DNA of 64,000 nucleotides from Parapedobacter sp042666505 (lineage in GTDB: Bacteria > Bacteroidota > Bacteroidia > Sphingobacteriales > Sphingobacteriaceae), in NCBI RefSeq assembly GCF_042666505.1, contig NZ_JBHTDN010000004.1, positions 496,001 through 560,000 of the forward strand, written 5' to 3'. Below, piece by piece: positions 34,980 to 43,216 of the stretch. A model generated the notes under the pieces. That model did not search any database. It saw nothing but the letters and a program-made list of their open reading frames with translations, and was not told where the DNA came from. A program made the translations under genes and the position numbers. Each line of letters starts with the position of its first letter. Positions within the stretch are counted from its first letter, which is position 1.

Positions 34980-37583
34980 TTATGCATCTTTCTTTAACCC
35001 ATCCAAAAACTGTTCCAATGAATATTCGTCAGGAAAGAGCACTTCCCGTGCTTTGCTACCCTCGAATGGCCCCACAATGCCCGCGGCTTCCAATTGGTCA
35101 ATAATCCGACCGGCGCGGTTGTATCCGAGTTTTAGTTTACGCTGGATAAGCGAGGTAGAGCCTTGTTGATGCAGTACAACGAGGCGGGCTGCGTCTTCAA
35201 ACATGGAGTCGCGATCCCGCATATCGAAATCTTCGATGCCTCCTTCCCCATCTTCGCCAACATATTCCGGCAATAACATGGCGGATGGATAACCGCGTTG
35301 GCCACCAATAAAATCGGATATTTCTTCCACTTCAGGGGTGTCCACAAATGCACATTGGATCCGAATCAGATCGCTTCCGGTAGCCAGCAACATGTCGCCA
35401 CGTCCGATTAGCTGATCGGCTCCGCCTGAATCGAGGATGGTACGAGAATCTACTTTTGATAATACCCTGAATGCCAGACGGGCGGGGAAATTGGCTTTGA
35501 TGGTGCCGGTAATGATGTTTACGGATGGGCGTTGTGTGGCGATGACCAAATGGATACCTACGGCACGGGCCAACTGTGCCAGCCGCGCAATGGGGGTTTC
35601 CACTTCCTTCCCCGCCGTCATCATCAGATCGGCAAACTCGTCGACGATGAGTACGATAAATGGCAGATAACGATGCCCTTCTTCAGGATTGAGCCGCCGG
35701 TTGATGAATTTGGCATTATACTCTTTCAGGTTTCGCACTTGCGCATTTTTTAGCAGGTCATAGCGAGCATCCATTTCGATGCAAAGGGAATTGAGTGTGT
35801 TGATTACCTTTTTCGTATCGGTGATGATCGCGTCCTCTTCCCCGGGCAATTTTGCCAGAAAGTGGCGTTCAACTTTCTTAAATAGCGATAACTCGACCTT
35901 TTTTGGGTCTACTAATACAAATTTAAGCTCTGCGGGGTGTTTCTTGTAAAGCAAGGATGTAAGGATCGCATTGATGCCGACCGACTTGCCCTGCCCGGTG
36001 GCCCCAGCTACCAGCAAGTGGGGCATTTTTGCAAGATCCGCAATATAAACCTCGTTGGATATGGTCCTTCCGAGCGCAATCGGCAGATCCATATCCGTGT
36101 GTTGAAATTTTTCAGTGGCCAAAACCGATCGCATTGAAACCATTTCGGGATGGCTATTGGGCACTTCGATCCCTATGGTTCCCTTACCCGGCATGGGCGC
36201 AATGATACGGATACCTAATGCCGCTAAACTCAGTGCAATATCGTCTTCCAAATTTTTGATTTTGGAAATGCGGACACCAGGTTTTGGAATAATTTCGTAA
36301 AGCGTGACTGTTGGTCCGATCGTAGCTTTAATTTTGGCAATTTCAATGTTATAATTGCCCAGGGTGTCGACGATTTTATCTTTATTTGCCTCCAACTCGT
36401 GGTTGTTGACGGTGATTTTGCCTGAACCGTAATCACGCAGTAAATCCAGCGTTGGGTATTGGTAACTGGATAGGTCCAATTTGGGATCGTACTGGCCTAC
36501 CTTTTCCACCAATTCATCGGCTGTGCTCGGTTTTTCTTCCTTTATGGGAGATACGGTCAGTGGTGGAGTGATCAACTCGTTTTTAGGTTTCTCCCCCGAT
36601 GTTTCGATTGAAAAATCGAATCCGTCTTTCACTACTTCCGACTTCGCTTCTTCCGACTTCGCTTTCGGAGGTACGGTTAGATTCTGCTGGATTTTTTCGG
36701 TGTCGTTAATCGGATTCGCGGGCGTTTTCATCTGGTTGGAAGCCTGGGTTTCATCTTCGACCAGCTCCTTGTTTCTATTCAGCCGGAATTCCACCGGATC
36801 AATCCGATACTCCGATTCATGAATATACCGTTCTTCATCGCGAGATACGTTGGCCGATTCTCTTCCCAAGGGTTGGGAAGTGGCCGGCTGCTGGCTTTTA
36901 TTGCCGAACTTGAAGTCGAAATTGAAGAACACGATCAGCACTGTCAATAGGGTGAAAATCAACAAGCCACCCACACCCGGTACACCGATTTGTGCGCCAA
37001 GCAGTTTATTGGACCAAAATCCGAATTCTCCTTCCAGAAAGTGGGGATAATCAGTTATGAATCCGTGGATAAACCCAAGTGCAACCGATAAAAAGATGAT
37101 AATAAAAGTTGCATATCCCAAGGTCTTCCAAATAGAAAGAATTTTTATTTTAAATAATAACCTGTATCCGATGATGAACAGGATACCGACAAAAATAAAG
37201 GACGCGATGCCAAACCACTTATAGATAAACTGATGGGCAAGCAATGCCCCAAATTTTCCCATCCAGTTTTGTACTACCGGCGGTTCAATGCCTGCCAAGG
37301 CAAACTCTTCACGGGTTTTGAACAGTGTATTCCATCCGCCGTTGGCCGCTGAAACATAGCTTTGATCCTCTTTCCAAGTAAATAAGTAAGAAATAAATGC
37401 GATAAGAAAATACACCGATAAGATTAGCAGGAACAGACCTATTATTTTTATCAATTTACTTCCCAGTGCACTACCGGATGGCGCATTGGATCTCGGCTTA
37501 CGCTCACTTTTTTTGCGTAAAGACGGTTTGCCTTCCGTATCGTGCTGTATGTTTTTTCTGAATGAGTTTCCTTTTCCCGACAT
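34980..37583 (-). CDS. ftsK: DNA translocase FtsK
   Basis: Septal ATP-driven DNA pump that clears chromosomes at division and activates dimer resolution. Four membrane helices lie in residues about 45-225, then a variable acidic linker (about 230-370), then the motor: Walker A in GATGQGKSVG, Walker B in FIVLIVDEFADLMM, and the RLAQLARAVGIHLVIATQRPS segment. The C-terminal gamma winged helix (LIQRKLKLGYNRAGRIIDQL) reads KOPS sites. 867 residues. The linker contains a small tandem repeat. Followed directly by lolA. Confidence 0.97.
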   Translation of the reverse strand: MSGKGNSFRKNIQHDTEGKPSLRKKSERKPRSNAPSGSALGSKLIKIIGLFLLILSVYFLIAFISYLFTWKEDQSYVSAANGGWNTLFKTREEFALAGIEPPVVQNWMGKFGALLAHQFIYKWFGIASFIFVGILFIIGYRLLFKIKILSIWKTLGYATFIIIFLSVALGFIHGFITDYPHFLEGEFGFWSNKLLGAQIGVPGVGGLLIFTLLTVLIVFFNFDFKFGNKSQQPATSQPLGRESANVSRDEERYIHESEYRIDPVEFRLNRNKELVEDETQASNQMKTPANPINDTEKIQQNLTVPPKAKSEEAKSEVVKDGFDFSIETSGEKPKNELITPPLTVSPIKEEKPSTADELVEKVGQYDPKLDLSSYQYPTLDLLRDYGSGKITVNNHELEANKDKIVDTLGNYNIEIAKIKATIGPTVTLYEIIPKPGVRISKIKNLEDDIALSLAALGIRIIAPMPGKGTIGIEVPNSHPEMVSMRSVLATEKFQHTDMDLPIALGRTISNEVYIADLAKMPHLLVAGATGQGKSVGINAILTSLLYKKHPAELKFVLVDPKKVELSLFKKVERHFLAKLPGEEDAIITDTKKVINTLNSLCIEMDARYDLLKNAQVRNLKEYNAKFINRRLNPEEGHRYLPFIVLIVDEFADLMMTAGKEVETPIARLAQLARAVGIHLVIATQRPSVNIITGTIKANFPARLAFRVLSKVDSRTILDSGGADQLIGRGDMLLATGSDLIRIQCAFVDTPEVEEISDFIGGQRGYPSAMLLPEYVGEDGEGGIEDFDMRDRDSMFEDAARLVVLHQQGSTSLIQRKLKLGYNRAGRIIDQLEAAGIVGPFEGSKAREVLFPDEYSLEQFLDGLKKDA
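36636..36665. repeat. Two 15-bp tandem repeats in the ftsK linker
   Basis: TTCCGACTTCGCTTC and TTCCGACTTCGCTTT stand head to tail (14/15 identical), encoding two copies of the charged KSEEA/KSE run in the disordered linker. Likely replication slippage without frame change. Confidence 0.8.
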
Positions 37584-37607
37584 CTAAACGATACGTTATG
37601 TTTGAGA

Positions 37608-37615
37608 CAAACTTA
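37608..37615 (-). promoter_or_regulatory. -7 promoter box of ftsK-lolA
   Basis: TAAGTTTG on the minus strand, 24 bases before the ftsK start codon. No matching -33 box at the usual spacing. Confidence 0.45.
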
Positions 37616-37703
37616 CGGATTTTTTACGGAGGTTGTAGCATTCTGTTTATGATGTCCGTTATCTGTTCAGTAAGCGGAAAGGCATTTAGATTTACGAAGT
37701 TGA

Positions 37704-38441
37704 ATGAGACGATTTGGCAAAACAAAAAAAAATAGATGGGTGGTTACCTCTATGATTTTTGCTATTGGATTGGTAACACTAAGTGGTTGTTTGAAAGATG
37801 AGGACGGTGTATATCACGTTTCTGCGGTACGGGCATTGAACGCCGTTCCCGGATCGGAACATTTGGACATCGGTTTGAATGAAAGTTGGCTCAACTACGA
37901 CTTACAAACCCGGGAGGTTGAGGATTTTGCTTACCGCGATACCTTGCCGTACAAGCAGGCGTGGCCGGGTACGCGGGAGGTGAGAGTGTTTGAAGGCGGA
38001 AACATCACAAGCGGGGGGCTTTTGGCAAAAGGTAATGTACAGTTTACGCCCGGACAATTTTATTCCATATACGTAGTGGGACTTGAGGATGACATCGAAT
38101 TGATGGTTACCGAAGATGACTTGTCTGAACCGGCGGCAGGTAAAGCTAAGATCCGCTTTATTAATCTGAGTCCGGATGCGCCGGCGCTGGATTTCGGGGT
38201 CGAAAGTGCGGATACGTTAATTGCTAGCGATATTGCATTTAAGGAGGTTAAAGATTTTTCGGCTGTTGATGCCGGCCAGACCTACGTTTTCAGTGTCTTT
38301 GAGCACAGCGGCGGTGCCCGGGTGCACTCCTTTAAGTTTAAACCCGAAAGCGGCAGAATCTACACCGTATGGATCAGGGGGATGTTTGACAACGAGGGAA
38401 ATGCCGAGCTGGATTTTGGCCATGATATGATTGTTCATTAA
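37704..38441 (+). CDS. DUF4397 domain lipoprotein
   Basis: Outer-membrane or periplasmic lipoprotein of unknown role. A positively charged start (MRRFGKTKKNRW) and hydrophobic stretch end in lipobox TLSGC (Cys29). Two immunoglobulin-like DUF4397 modules follow: VRALNAVPGSEHLDIGLN (from about residue 42) and AKIRFINLSPDAPALDFGVE (from about 150). 245 residues. Monocistronic by context, between divergent ftsK and convergent tyrS, with a strong terminator. Confidence 0.88.
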   Translation: MRRFGKTKKNRWVVTSMIFAIGLVTLSGCLKDEDGVYHVSAVRALNAVPGSEHLDIGLNESWLNYDLQTREVEDFAYRDTLPYKQAWPGTREVRVFEGGNITSGGLLAKGNVQFTPGQFYSIYVVGLEDDIELMVTEDDLSEPAAGKAKIRFINLSPDAPALDFGVESADTLIASDIAFKEVKDFSAVDAGQTYVFSVFEHSGGARVHSFKFKPESGRIYTVWIRGMFDNEGNAELDFGHDMIVH

Positions 38442-38472
38442 CGATTTTCTCCATAAAGTTTAGGTTGATTGA

Positions 38473-38519
38473 ATCCGTCGAAAGACGGATGCCGCTCCCT
38501 CCCCGGGAGCGGTTTTTTT
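38473..38519 (+). terminator. Tandem hairpin terminator after the DUF4397 gene
   Basis: A first hairpin ATCCGTC-GAAA-GACGGAT (38473-38490, GNRA tetraloop) is followed one base later by a terminator stem CCGCTCCC/GGGAGCGG (38492-38512) and seven T. Confidence 0.88.
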
Positions 38520-38606
38520 ATGCGGTGTCCAAGCGACTGCCCGAACTAAACGGTTCCCATCGCTCCTTCGTTCGAGGTTTGGGTCGCCAGGGTCGCACGC
38601 TTTGCA

Positions 38607-39890
38607 CTACATTGTAATCAGCAAAAAATAGTTTTTCTTGCCTCGTTGGACTATCAAATACCGGTCGTTGACCAAATTTGCGAGTGATAATCGCTGATTA
38701 CTATCGCTGATTTTAATTTTATTGATCGATACACCACCGCCCTGGATCATTTTACGGGCTTCTCCTTTGGAAGGGAAAACCGCAGAAGAAACTGCGAGAA
38801 GCTCCAAAATATCGATTCCGTCGGCCAACTGATCCTTGGCAATAGGGAACTGTGGTATCCCATCAAACACATCCAATACGGCCGCATGGGACATGCCTGT
38901 CAAGAACTCCAATGACCCATTGCCAAACAGGAATTCAGACGTTTTTATCGCCGTCTCGTAATCCGCTTCGGAATGTGTGCGGATGGTGATATCTTTAGCA
39001 AGAGCTTTTTGGATGATTCGTAGGTGAGGGGCCGCGTCGTGCTCAGCGATCAGGGCGTTGATTTCCTCCTCGGATTTCAGCGTGAAAATTTTAATCCAGT
39101 TTTTCGCATCGTCGTCACTCGCGTTTAACCAAAACTGATAATAACGATAGGGAGATGTCTTGTTAGGGTCGAGCCACACTGCCCCGCTTTCGGTTTTCCC
39201 GAATTTGTTTCCATCTGCTTTTTTAATCAATTTGGTAGTGAGCGCGTAGGCGGTGCCTCCGTCTTTGCGACGGATGAGCTCAGTGCCCGTGACAATATTA
39301 CCCCATTGATCGGATCCCCCCATTTGGAGGATACAACCCTGATGCTTCCAGAGATAGTAAAAATCATATCCCTGTATCAATTGATAGGAAAACTCGGTAA
39401 AGGACAACCCGTTTTCTCCTTCAAGGCGCTTTTTTACGGAATCCTTAGCCATCATGTAATTGACCGTGATGTGTTTTCCCACCTCACGTATAAAATCGAG
39501 AAAATGAAAGCGTTTGAACCAATCGTAATTATTTACCATGATCGCCCCCTGTTCGGGATCTGAAAAGTCGAGGAACTTGGCCAACTGTTTTTTCAGGCAA
39601 GCAATGTTATGGTTCAATGTGTCTTCGTCGAGCAAATTCCGTTCCGCAGATTTTCCCGACGGATCTCCGACCATGCCTGTTGCTCCGCCTACCAGCGCAA
39701 CCGGCCGGTGCCCCGCTTTCTGGAAATGAATTAAGGTCATCAATTGCGTAAGATGGCCAACGTGCAACGAGTCACCTGTAGGATCAAAACCGATGTAACC
39801 CGATATTTTTTCTTTTTGCAGTTCCTCCTCGGTACCGGGCATAATATCGTGCAACATGCCCCGCCAACGTAATTCATCAACAAAACCCAT
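38607..39890 (-). CDS. tyrS: Tyrosine--tRNA ligase
   Basis: Class I synthetase that charges tRNA(Tyr). HIGH motif as DSLHVGHLTQLM (residues about 35-46), GGSDQWGNIVTGTELIRR in the active site, and the KMSKS loop as GNKFGKTESGAVWLD. The C-terminal S4-like domain (residues about 355-427) contains ARKMIQGGGVSINKIKI. 427 residues, the TyrRS type of most bacteria. The cognate tRNA-Tyr gene is also in this window, 21 kb away. Confidence 0.97.
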   Translation of the reverse strand: MGFVDELRWRGMLHDIMPGTEEELQKEKISGYIGFDPTGDSLHVGHLTQLMTLIHFQKAGHRPVALVGGATGMVGDPSGKSAERNLLDEDTLNHNIACLKKQLAKFLDFSDPEQGAIMVNNYDWFKRFHFLDFIREVGKHITVNYMMAKDSVKKRLEGENGLSFTEFSYQLIQGYDFYYLWKHQGCILQMGGSDQWGNIVTGTELIRRKDGGTAYALTTKLIKKADGNKFGKTESGAVWLDPNKTSPYRYYQFWLNASDDDAKNWIKIFTLKSEEEINALIAEHDAAPHLRIIQKALAKDITIRTHSEADYETAIKTSEFLFGNGSLEFLTGMSHAAVLDVFDGIPQFPIAKDQLADGIDILELLAVSSAVFPSKGEARKMIQGGGVSINKIKISDSNQRLSLANLVNDRYLIVQRGKKNYFLLITM

Positions 39891-39929
39891 GGTTGTTTGT
39901 GCTATTCAATTGCCTGATTAATACGGCGG

Positions 39930-39937
39930 CAAAGATA
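39930..39937 (-). promoter_or_regulatory. -7 promoter box of tyrS (TATCTTTG)
   Basis: Exact TAnnTTTG match on the minus strand, 39 bases before the tyrS ATG. The -33 region has no clear TTTG. Confidence 0.55.
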
Positions 39938-39999
39938 GCAGAATATCAGCGAAAATCGTTATCTTGGCACAATAAGTGCTCAATAATTAGAAAGCCGGA

Positions 40000-40674
40000 A
40001 TGAATTTCCTTTCACATTATTATTTCGAACGGTATCGCCATAATCCCGAGTTGGTCTTAGGGTGTGTATTGCCGGATCTCATCAAGAATGCGGATCGGAA
40101 TGTGAATGTTTTACCTCAAAAACACGAAGACCGCTTTGGCAATAACCCTAAACTTCAGAGCATTTATCAAGGCTGGATGAGGCATGTAGAGACCGATCGC
40201 TGCTTTCACAGTTCTTCGTTTTTTTACGACCATACGCATCGGTTGAGAACGCTGCTTGCGCCTATTGTGGAAGCCACGGAGATCCGTCCCTCGTTCCTGT
40301 CGCATATCGCTTTGGAACTGCTTCTTGATCACCTGCTGCTCCATTATAATTGGGTGCACGAATCCGATTTTTATGAGTATTTAGCTGCGGCGGATCGAGA
40401 AGCGACCGACCGGTTCCTGAAATTGTGTGGAGTTTCGGATACGGCATTCTTCTTCAAGTATTTCAATAGCTTTATGCGTGCGCAATACGTAGCCGGCTAC
40501 CGCGATTTCGGGCAGATTACCCATGCAATGATCGGAATCTGCCGCCGCCTTTGGAATGTCCAGCTGGATCGTGATCAATACAGCGGGATAACGGAAATCG
40601 TCAGTGATTACGCCGCAAATTTAACGGGTGAATTTCCGCATATTTTTGAGGAAGTAGCGTCCAAACTTTCCTAA
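40000..40674 (+). CDS. AcpH-like (ACP phosphodiesterase family) protein
   Basis: Resembles the acyl-carrier-protein phosphodiesterase/DUF479 family: it starts with the diagnostic MNFLSHYYF, followed by LVLGCVLPDLIKNADR, a HVETDRCFHSS segment in place of the usual HR.TD motif, FFYDHTHRLR, and LELLLDHLLL. These His/Asp clusters are typical of the metal-binding all-helical fold. 224 residues, slightly longer than E. coli AcpH. Removal of phosphopantetheine from ACP is the family's named activity, but the family is broad and this member may differ. Confidence 0.6.
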   Translation: MNFLSHYYFERYRHNPELVLGCVLPDLIKNADRNVNVLPQKHEDRFGNNPKLQSIYQGWMRHVETDRCFHSSSFFYDHTHRLRTLLAPIVEATEIRPSFLSHIALELLLDHLLLHYNWVHESDFYEYLAAADREATDRFLKLCGVSDTAFFFKYFNSFMRAQYVAGYRDFGQITHAMIGICRRLWNVQLDRDQYSGITEIVSDYAANLTGEFPHIFEEVASKLS

Positions 40675-40702
40675 GTCTGTCTGAGCTTTCGGTATTTTTC
40701 CC

Positions 40703-40710
40703 TAAGTTTG
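40703..40710 (+). promoter_or_regulatory. -7 promoter box of the permease gene (TAAGTTTG)
   Basis: Exact TAnnTTTG match 32 bases before the ATG at 40743. The -33 box is not evident. Confidence 0.45.
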
Positions 40711-40742
40711 ACCGATCGAATCGATCCTGATGATACCGATAT

Positions 40743-42434
40743 ATGGCGAATAGACTTTTCCGCAAAAAAAAGGTAGACCAAATTATCCGGGCGTCACAAT
40801 CAGACGGGAGTGGAGGATTGGCGAAGGTGTTGGGTGTCCGCGATCTGGTTTCGCTGGGAATAGCGGCTATCGTAGGTGCCGGGATTTTCAGTACGATCGG
40901 GCTAGCCAGTTTTAATGGTGGGCCAGCGGTCTCATTGCTATTTGTTTTTGTCGCGGTTGCTTGTGTGTTTACTGCGTTATCCTACGCACAATTTGCCAGT
41001 ACCGTACCCGTTTCGGGAAGTGCCTACACGTATGCCTATGTAGCGTTCGGCGAATTGTTTGCCTGGATTATTGGTTGGGCGCTTATTTTGGAGTATGCCG
41101 TATCGAATATGGTCGTAGCCATTTCGTGGTCGCAATACTTTGTCAGCATGCTTAAAGGTTTCGGTATTCATCTTCCCGGCTGGCTTACCATGGCGCCCGC
41201 TTATGCGACTGAAGCTTACGCAAAGCTGCAAACCCAAGGGCTTGATTCGCTATCCGGTATCGAGCGGGAAGCTGTCGCTGCCTATGAACAGGCACCGAAA
41301 ATAGGTGATTTTCCTGTTATATTTGATCTGCCTGCGGGCCTGATTACCTTTTTAGTGACTTGGCTGGTTTATATTGGCATTAAAGAATCACGTACAGCAA
41401 GCAACGTGATGGTGGCTATAAAAATCGGTGTTATTTTATTTGTCATTTTCGGCGGTGCGTTTTTTGTCAAACCGGAAAACTGGGTGCCTTTCGCGCCGAA
41501 TGGTGTCGAAGGCGTATTGAGCGGCGTGGCTGCGGTGTTTTTTGCCTTTATTGGGTTTGATTCGATATCTACTACGGCCGAAGAATGCAAAAACCCGCAA
41601 CGAGATTTACCGAGAGCCATGATTTTATGTCTACTAATTTGCGCGGTTTTGTACGTGTTAATTACCTTGGTCTTGACAGGTATGGTAAACTATAAGGAGA
41701 TGAATGTCAAGGATCCGTTAGCCTACGTTTTTGAATACGTCGGCTTGGACTACATGGCCGGAATAGTGTCCGTCACGTCGGTGGTTGCGATAACCTCCGC
41801 ATTGCTGGTTTTTCAGTTAGCTCAGCCGAGGATATGGATGACGATGAGCCGTGACGGTTTACTTTGGAAACGCTTCGCCACTATACATCCGAAGTACAAA
41901 ACCCCATCTTTTGCGACGATTGTAACGGGTATTCTCGTGGCTATACCGGCCTTATTTTTCAAGATGGATTTTTTTGTGGATCTTACAAGCGTCGGTACAT
42001 TTTTCGCATTTATTTTAGTGTGCGCTGGTGTGCTTTATATGGATTATACAGGTATTTCGGAGCAATCTAGTTTTAGAGTGCCTTATATTAATGGGAAATA
42101 TTTGATCACCCTCGGTTTTTTGATCGCAATATGGGGTGTTTATCAGTATGGTCAGGAGACGATTGCGGAATGGCACGGGTTATCGGTGGCAGAAATTTTT
42201 GAGCACAAATTGTTGATCATCGTGTTTTGGTTAGTCTGGATGGTGCTTTGTGTCATGGGGTATAGGTATCGGTTCTCTTTGCTGCCGGTTGCGGGAATTC
42301 TTGTCAACCTGTATTTGATGTCACAATTGGGGGCGAGCAACTGGTTTATTTTTCTGGTATGGCTACTGATGGGCTTAGTGGTTTATTTTGGGTATGGTTA
42401 CCGGCATTCCAAATTGAAAAATACCGATGGATGA
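40743..42434 (+). CDS. APC-superfamily amino acid permease
   Basis: Inner-membrane secondary transporter of the cationic amino acid transporter-like branch. The first helix carries VSLGIAAIVGAGIFSTIGL, the substrate-binding GxG motif of the APC fold. Twelve or more hydrophobic helices follow, with GFDSISTTAEECKNPQRDLPRA after helix 6, a strongly conserved CAT-family block. A 50-residue hydrophilic loop lies at about residues 150-195. 563 residues. Specific amino acid unknown. Confidence 0.92.
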   Translation: MANRLFRKKKVDQIIRASQSDGSGGLAKVLGVRDLVSLGIAAIVGAGIFSTIGLASFNGGPAVSLLFVFVAVACVFTALSYAQFASTVPVSGSAYTYAYVAFGELFAWIIGWALILEYAVSNMVVAISWSQYFVSMLKGFGIHLPGWLTMAPAYATEAYAKLQTQGLDSLSGIEREAVAAYEQAPKIGDFPVIFDLPAGLITFLVTWLVYIGIKESRTASNVMVAIKIGVILFVIFGGAFFVKPENWVPFAPNGVEGVLSGVAAVFFAFIGFDSISTTAEECKNPQRDLPRAMILCLLICAVLYVLITLVLTGMVNYKEMNVKDPLAYVFEYVGLDYMAGIVSVTSVVAITSALLVFQLAQPRIWMTMSRDGLLWKRFATIHPKYKTPSFATIVTGILVAIPALFFKMDFFVDLTSVGTFFAFILVCAGVLYMDYTGISEQSSFRVPYINGKYLITLGFLIAIWGVYQYGQETIAEWHGLSVAEIFEHKLLIIVFWLVWMVLCVMGYRYRFSLLPVAGILVNLYLMSQLGASNWFIFLVWLLMGLVVYFGYGYRHSKLKNTDG

Positions 42435-42560
42435 ATGTCGGGTGTTTAGCCGTCGGGCATGGTATAGTGCGCTGAACCAGCAAACGTCAGAACGTGTTAA
42501 AAATTGTTAAATTAATAAAAAACTTCTACATTTGTTTACACAGTTTAGACGCTTTTATCC

Positions 42561-42568
42561 TACCTTTG
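42561..42568 (+). promoter_or_regulatory. -7 promoter box of the T9SS-substrate gene (TACCTTTG)
   Basis: Exact TAnnTTTG match 75 bases before the start codon. A TTTG at 42531-42534 is 26 bases upstream, longer than the usual spacing. Confidence 0.5.
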
Positions 42569-42643
42569 TAAGGTACGATTAAACATGGTGATGATTAAAC
42601 TTAAATTAAATCACGTCATTCACCATATTCGAATCAGGAATAT

Positions 42644-43159
42644 ATGAGAAAGTTTTTACACCACATCGTTGTTATCCTCATAGTAAGCGGCCCGGTTCTC
42701 GCCGGAGAGGCTCGTGCTATGCAGCAGTCTACAGCGGCTGCAACGGATACTACCCGTGTGGTGAAACAGGGTGAACCCCAATCCAGCACACTGTTGCTTT
42801 CTGATTCGGAGAAACGTGCCCAGCGATCATTGTTTTCCTCGTTTCGTAATTTCTTTCCATTTCGTATCGGTAATAATAATCCTGCAGATAATGAAAAATT
42901 ATTGAGTAGCGTGAAGGTATTTCCGAACCCGGTGGTCGATCAAATCAGTCTTTCTTATCGACTTAGTAAACGAAATTCGGTATCCATTAAAGTAATGGAC
43001 GCATTGGGCAATGAAGTCATGACCTTGTTGAATCAAGAACTTGACGCGGGTCCGCAAAGCCACGTTTTTGATACCAGCAGTAAATTGACCAACGGATTCT
43101 ATTTTATCCGTGTATCAGCGGGTACAGAAACTGTCGTTAAGCGTATCTCGGTATTGTAG
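42644..43159 (+). CDS. Small type IX secretion substrate (sorting domain with minimal cargo)
   Basis: Signal peptide at residues 1-25 (HHIVVILIVSGPVLAGEARA). Residues 26-87 are a hydrophilic linker with no domain I can name. The rest (88-171) is a type A T9SS C-terminal sorting domain: VKVFPNPVVDQISLSY, VSIKVMDALGNEVMTLL and GFYFIRVSAGTETVVKRISV. Proteins with this domain are moved across the outer membrane and often attached to the surface. At 171 residues it has almost no passenger. Convergent with ispG. Confidence 0.9.
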   Translation: MRKFLHHIVVILIVSGPVLAGEARAMQQSTAAATDTTRVVKQGEPQSSTLLLSDSEKRAQRSLFSSFRNFFPFRIGNNNPADNEKLLSSVKVFPNPVVDQISLSYRLSKRNSVSIKVMDALGNEVMTLLNQELDAGPQSHVFDTSSKLTNGFYFIRVSAGTETVVKRISVL

Positions 43160-43216
43160 GCTGTAGCGGTCGCCGCAGCAGGAACTAAACTAATCCCGTA
43201 TCTTTATATTCCCTTC

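Noticed and set aside
36636..36665. Tandem repeat in ftsK considered as a CRISPR-like or satellite array
   Set aside because: Only two 15-bp copies inside the coding linker, in frame, explained by slippage.
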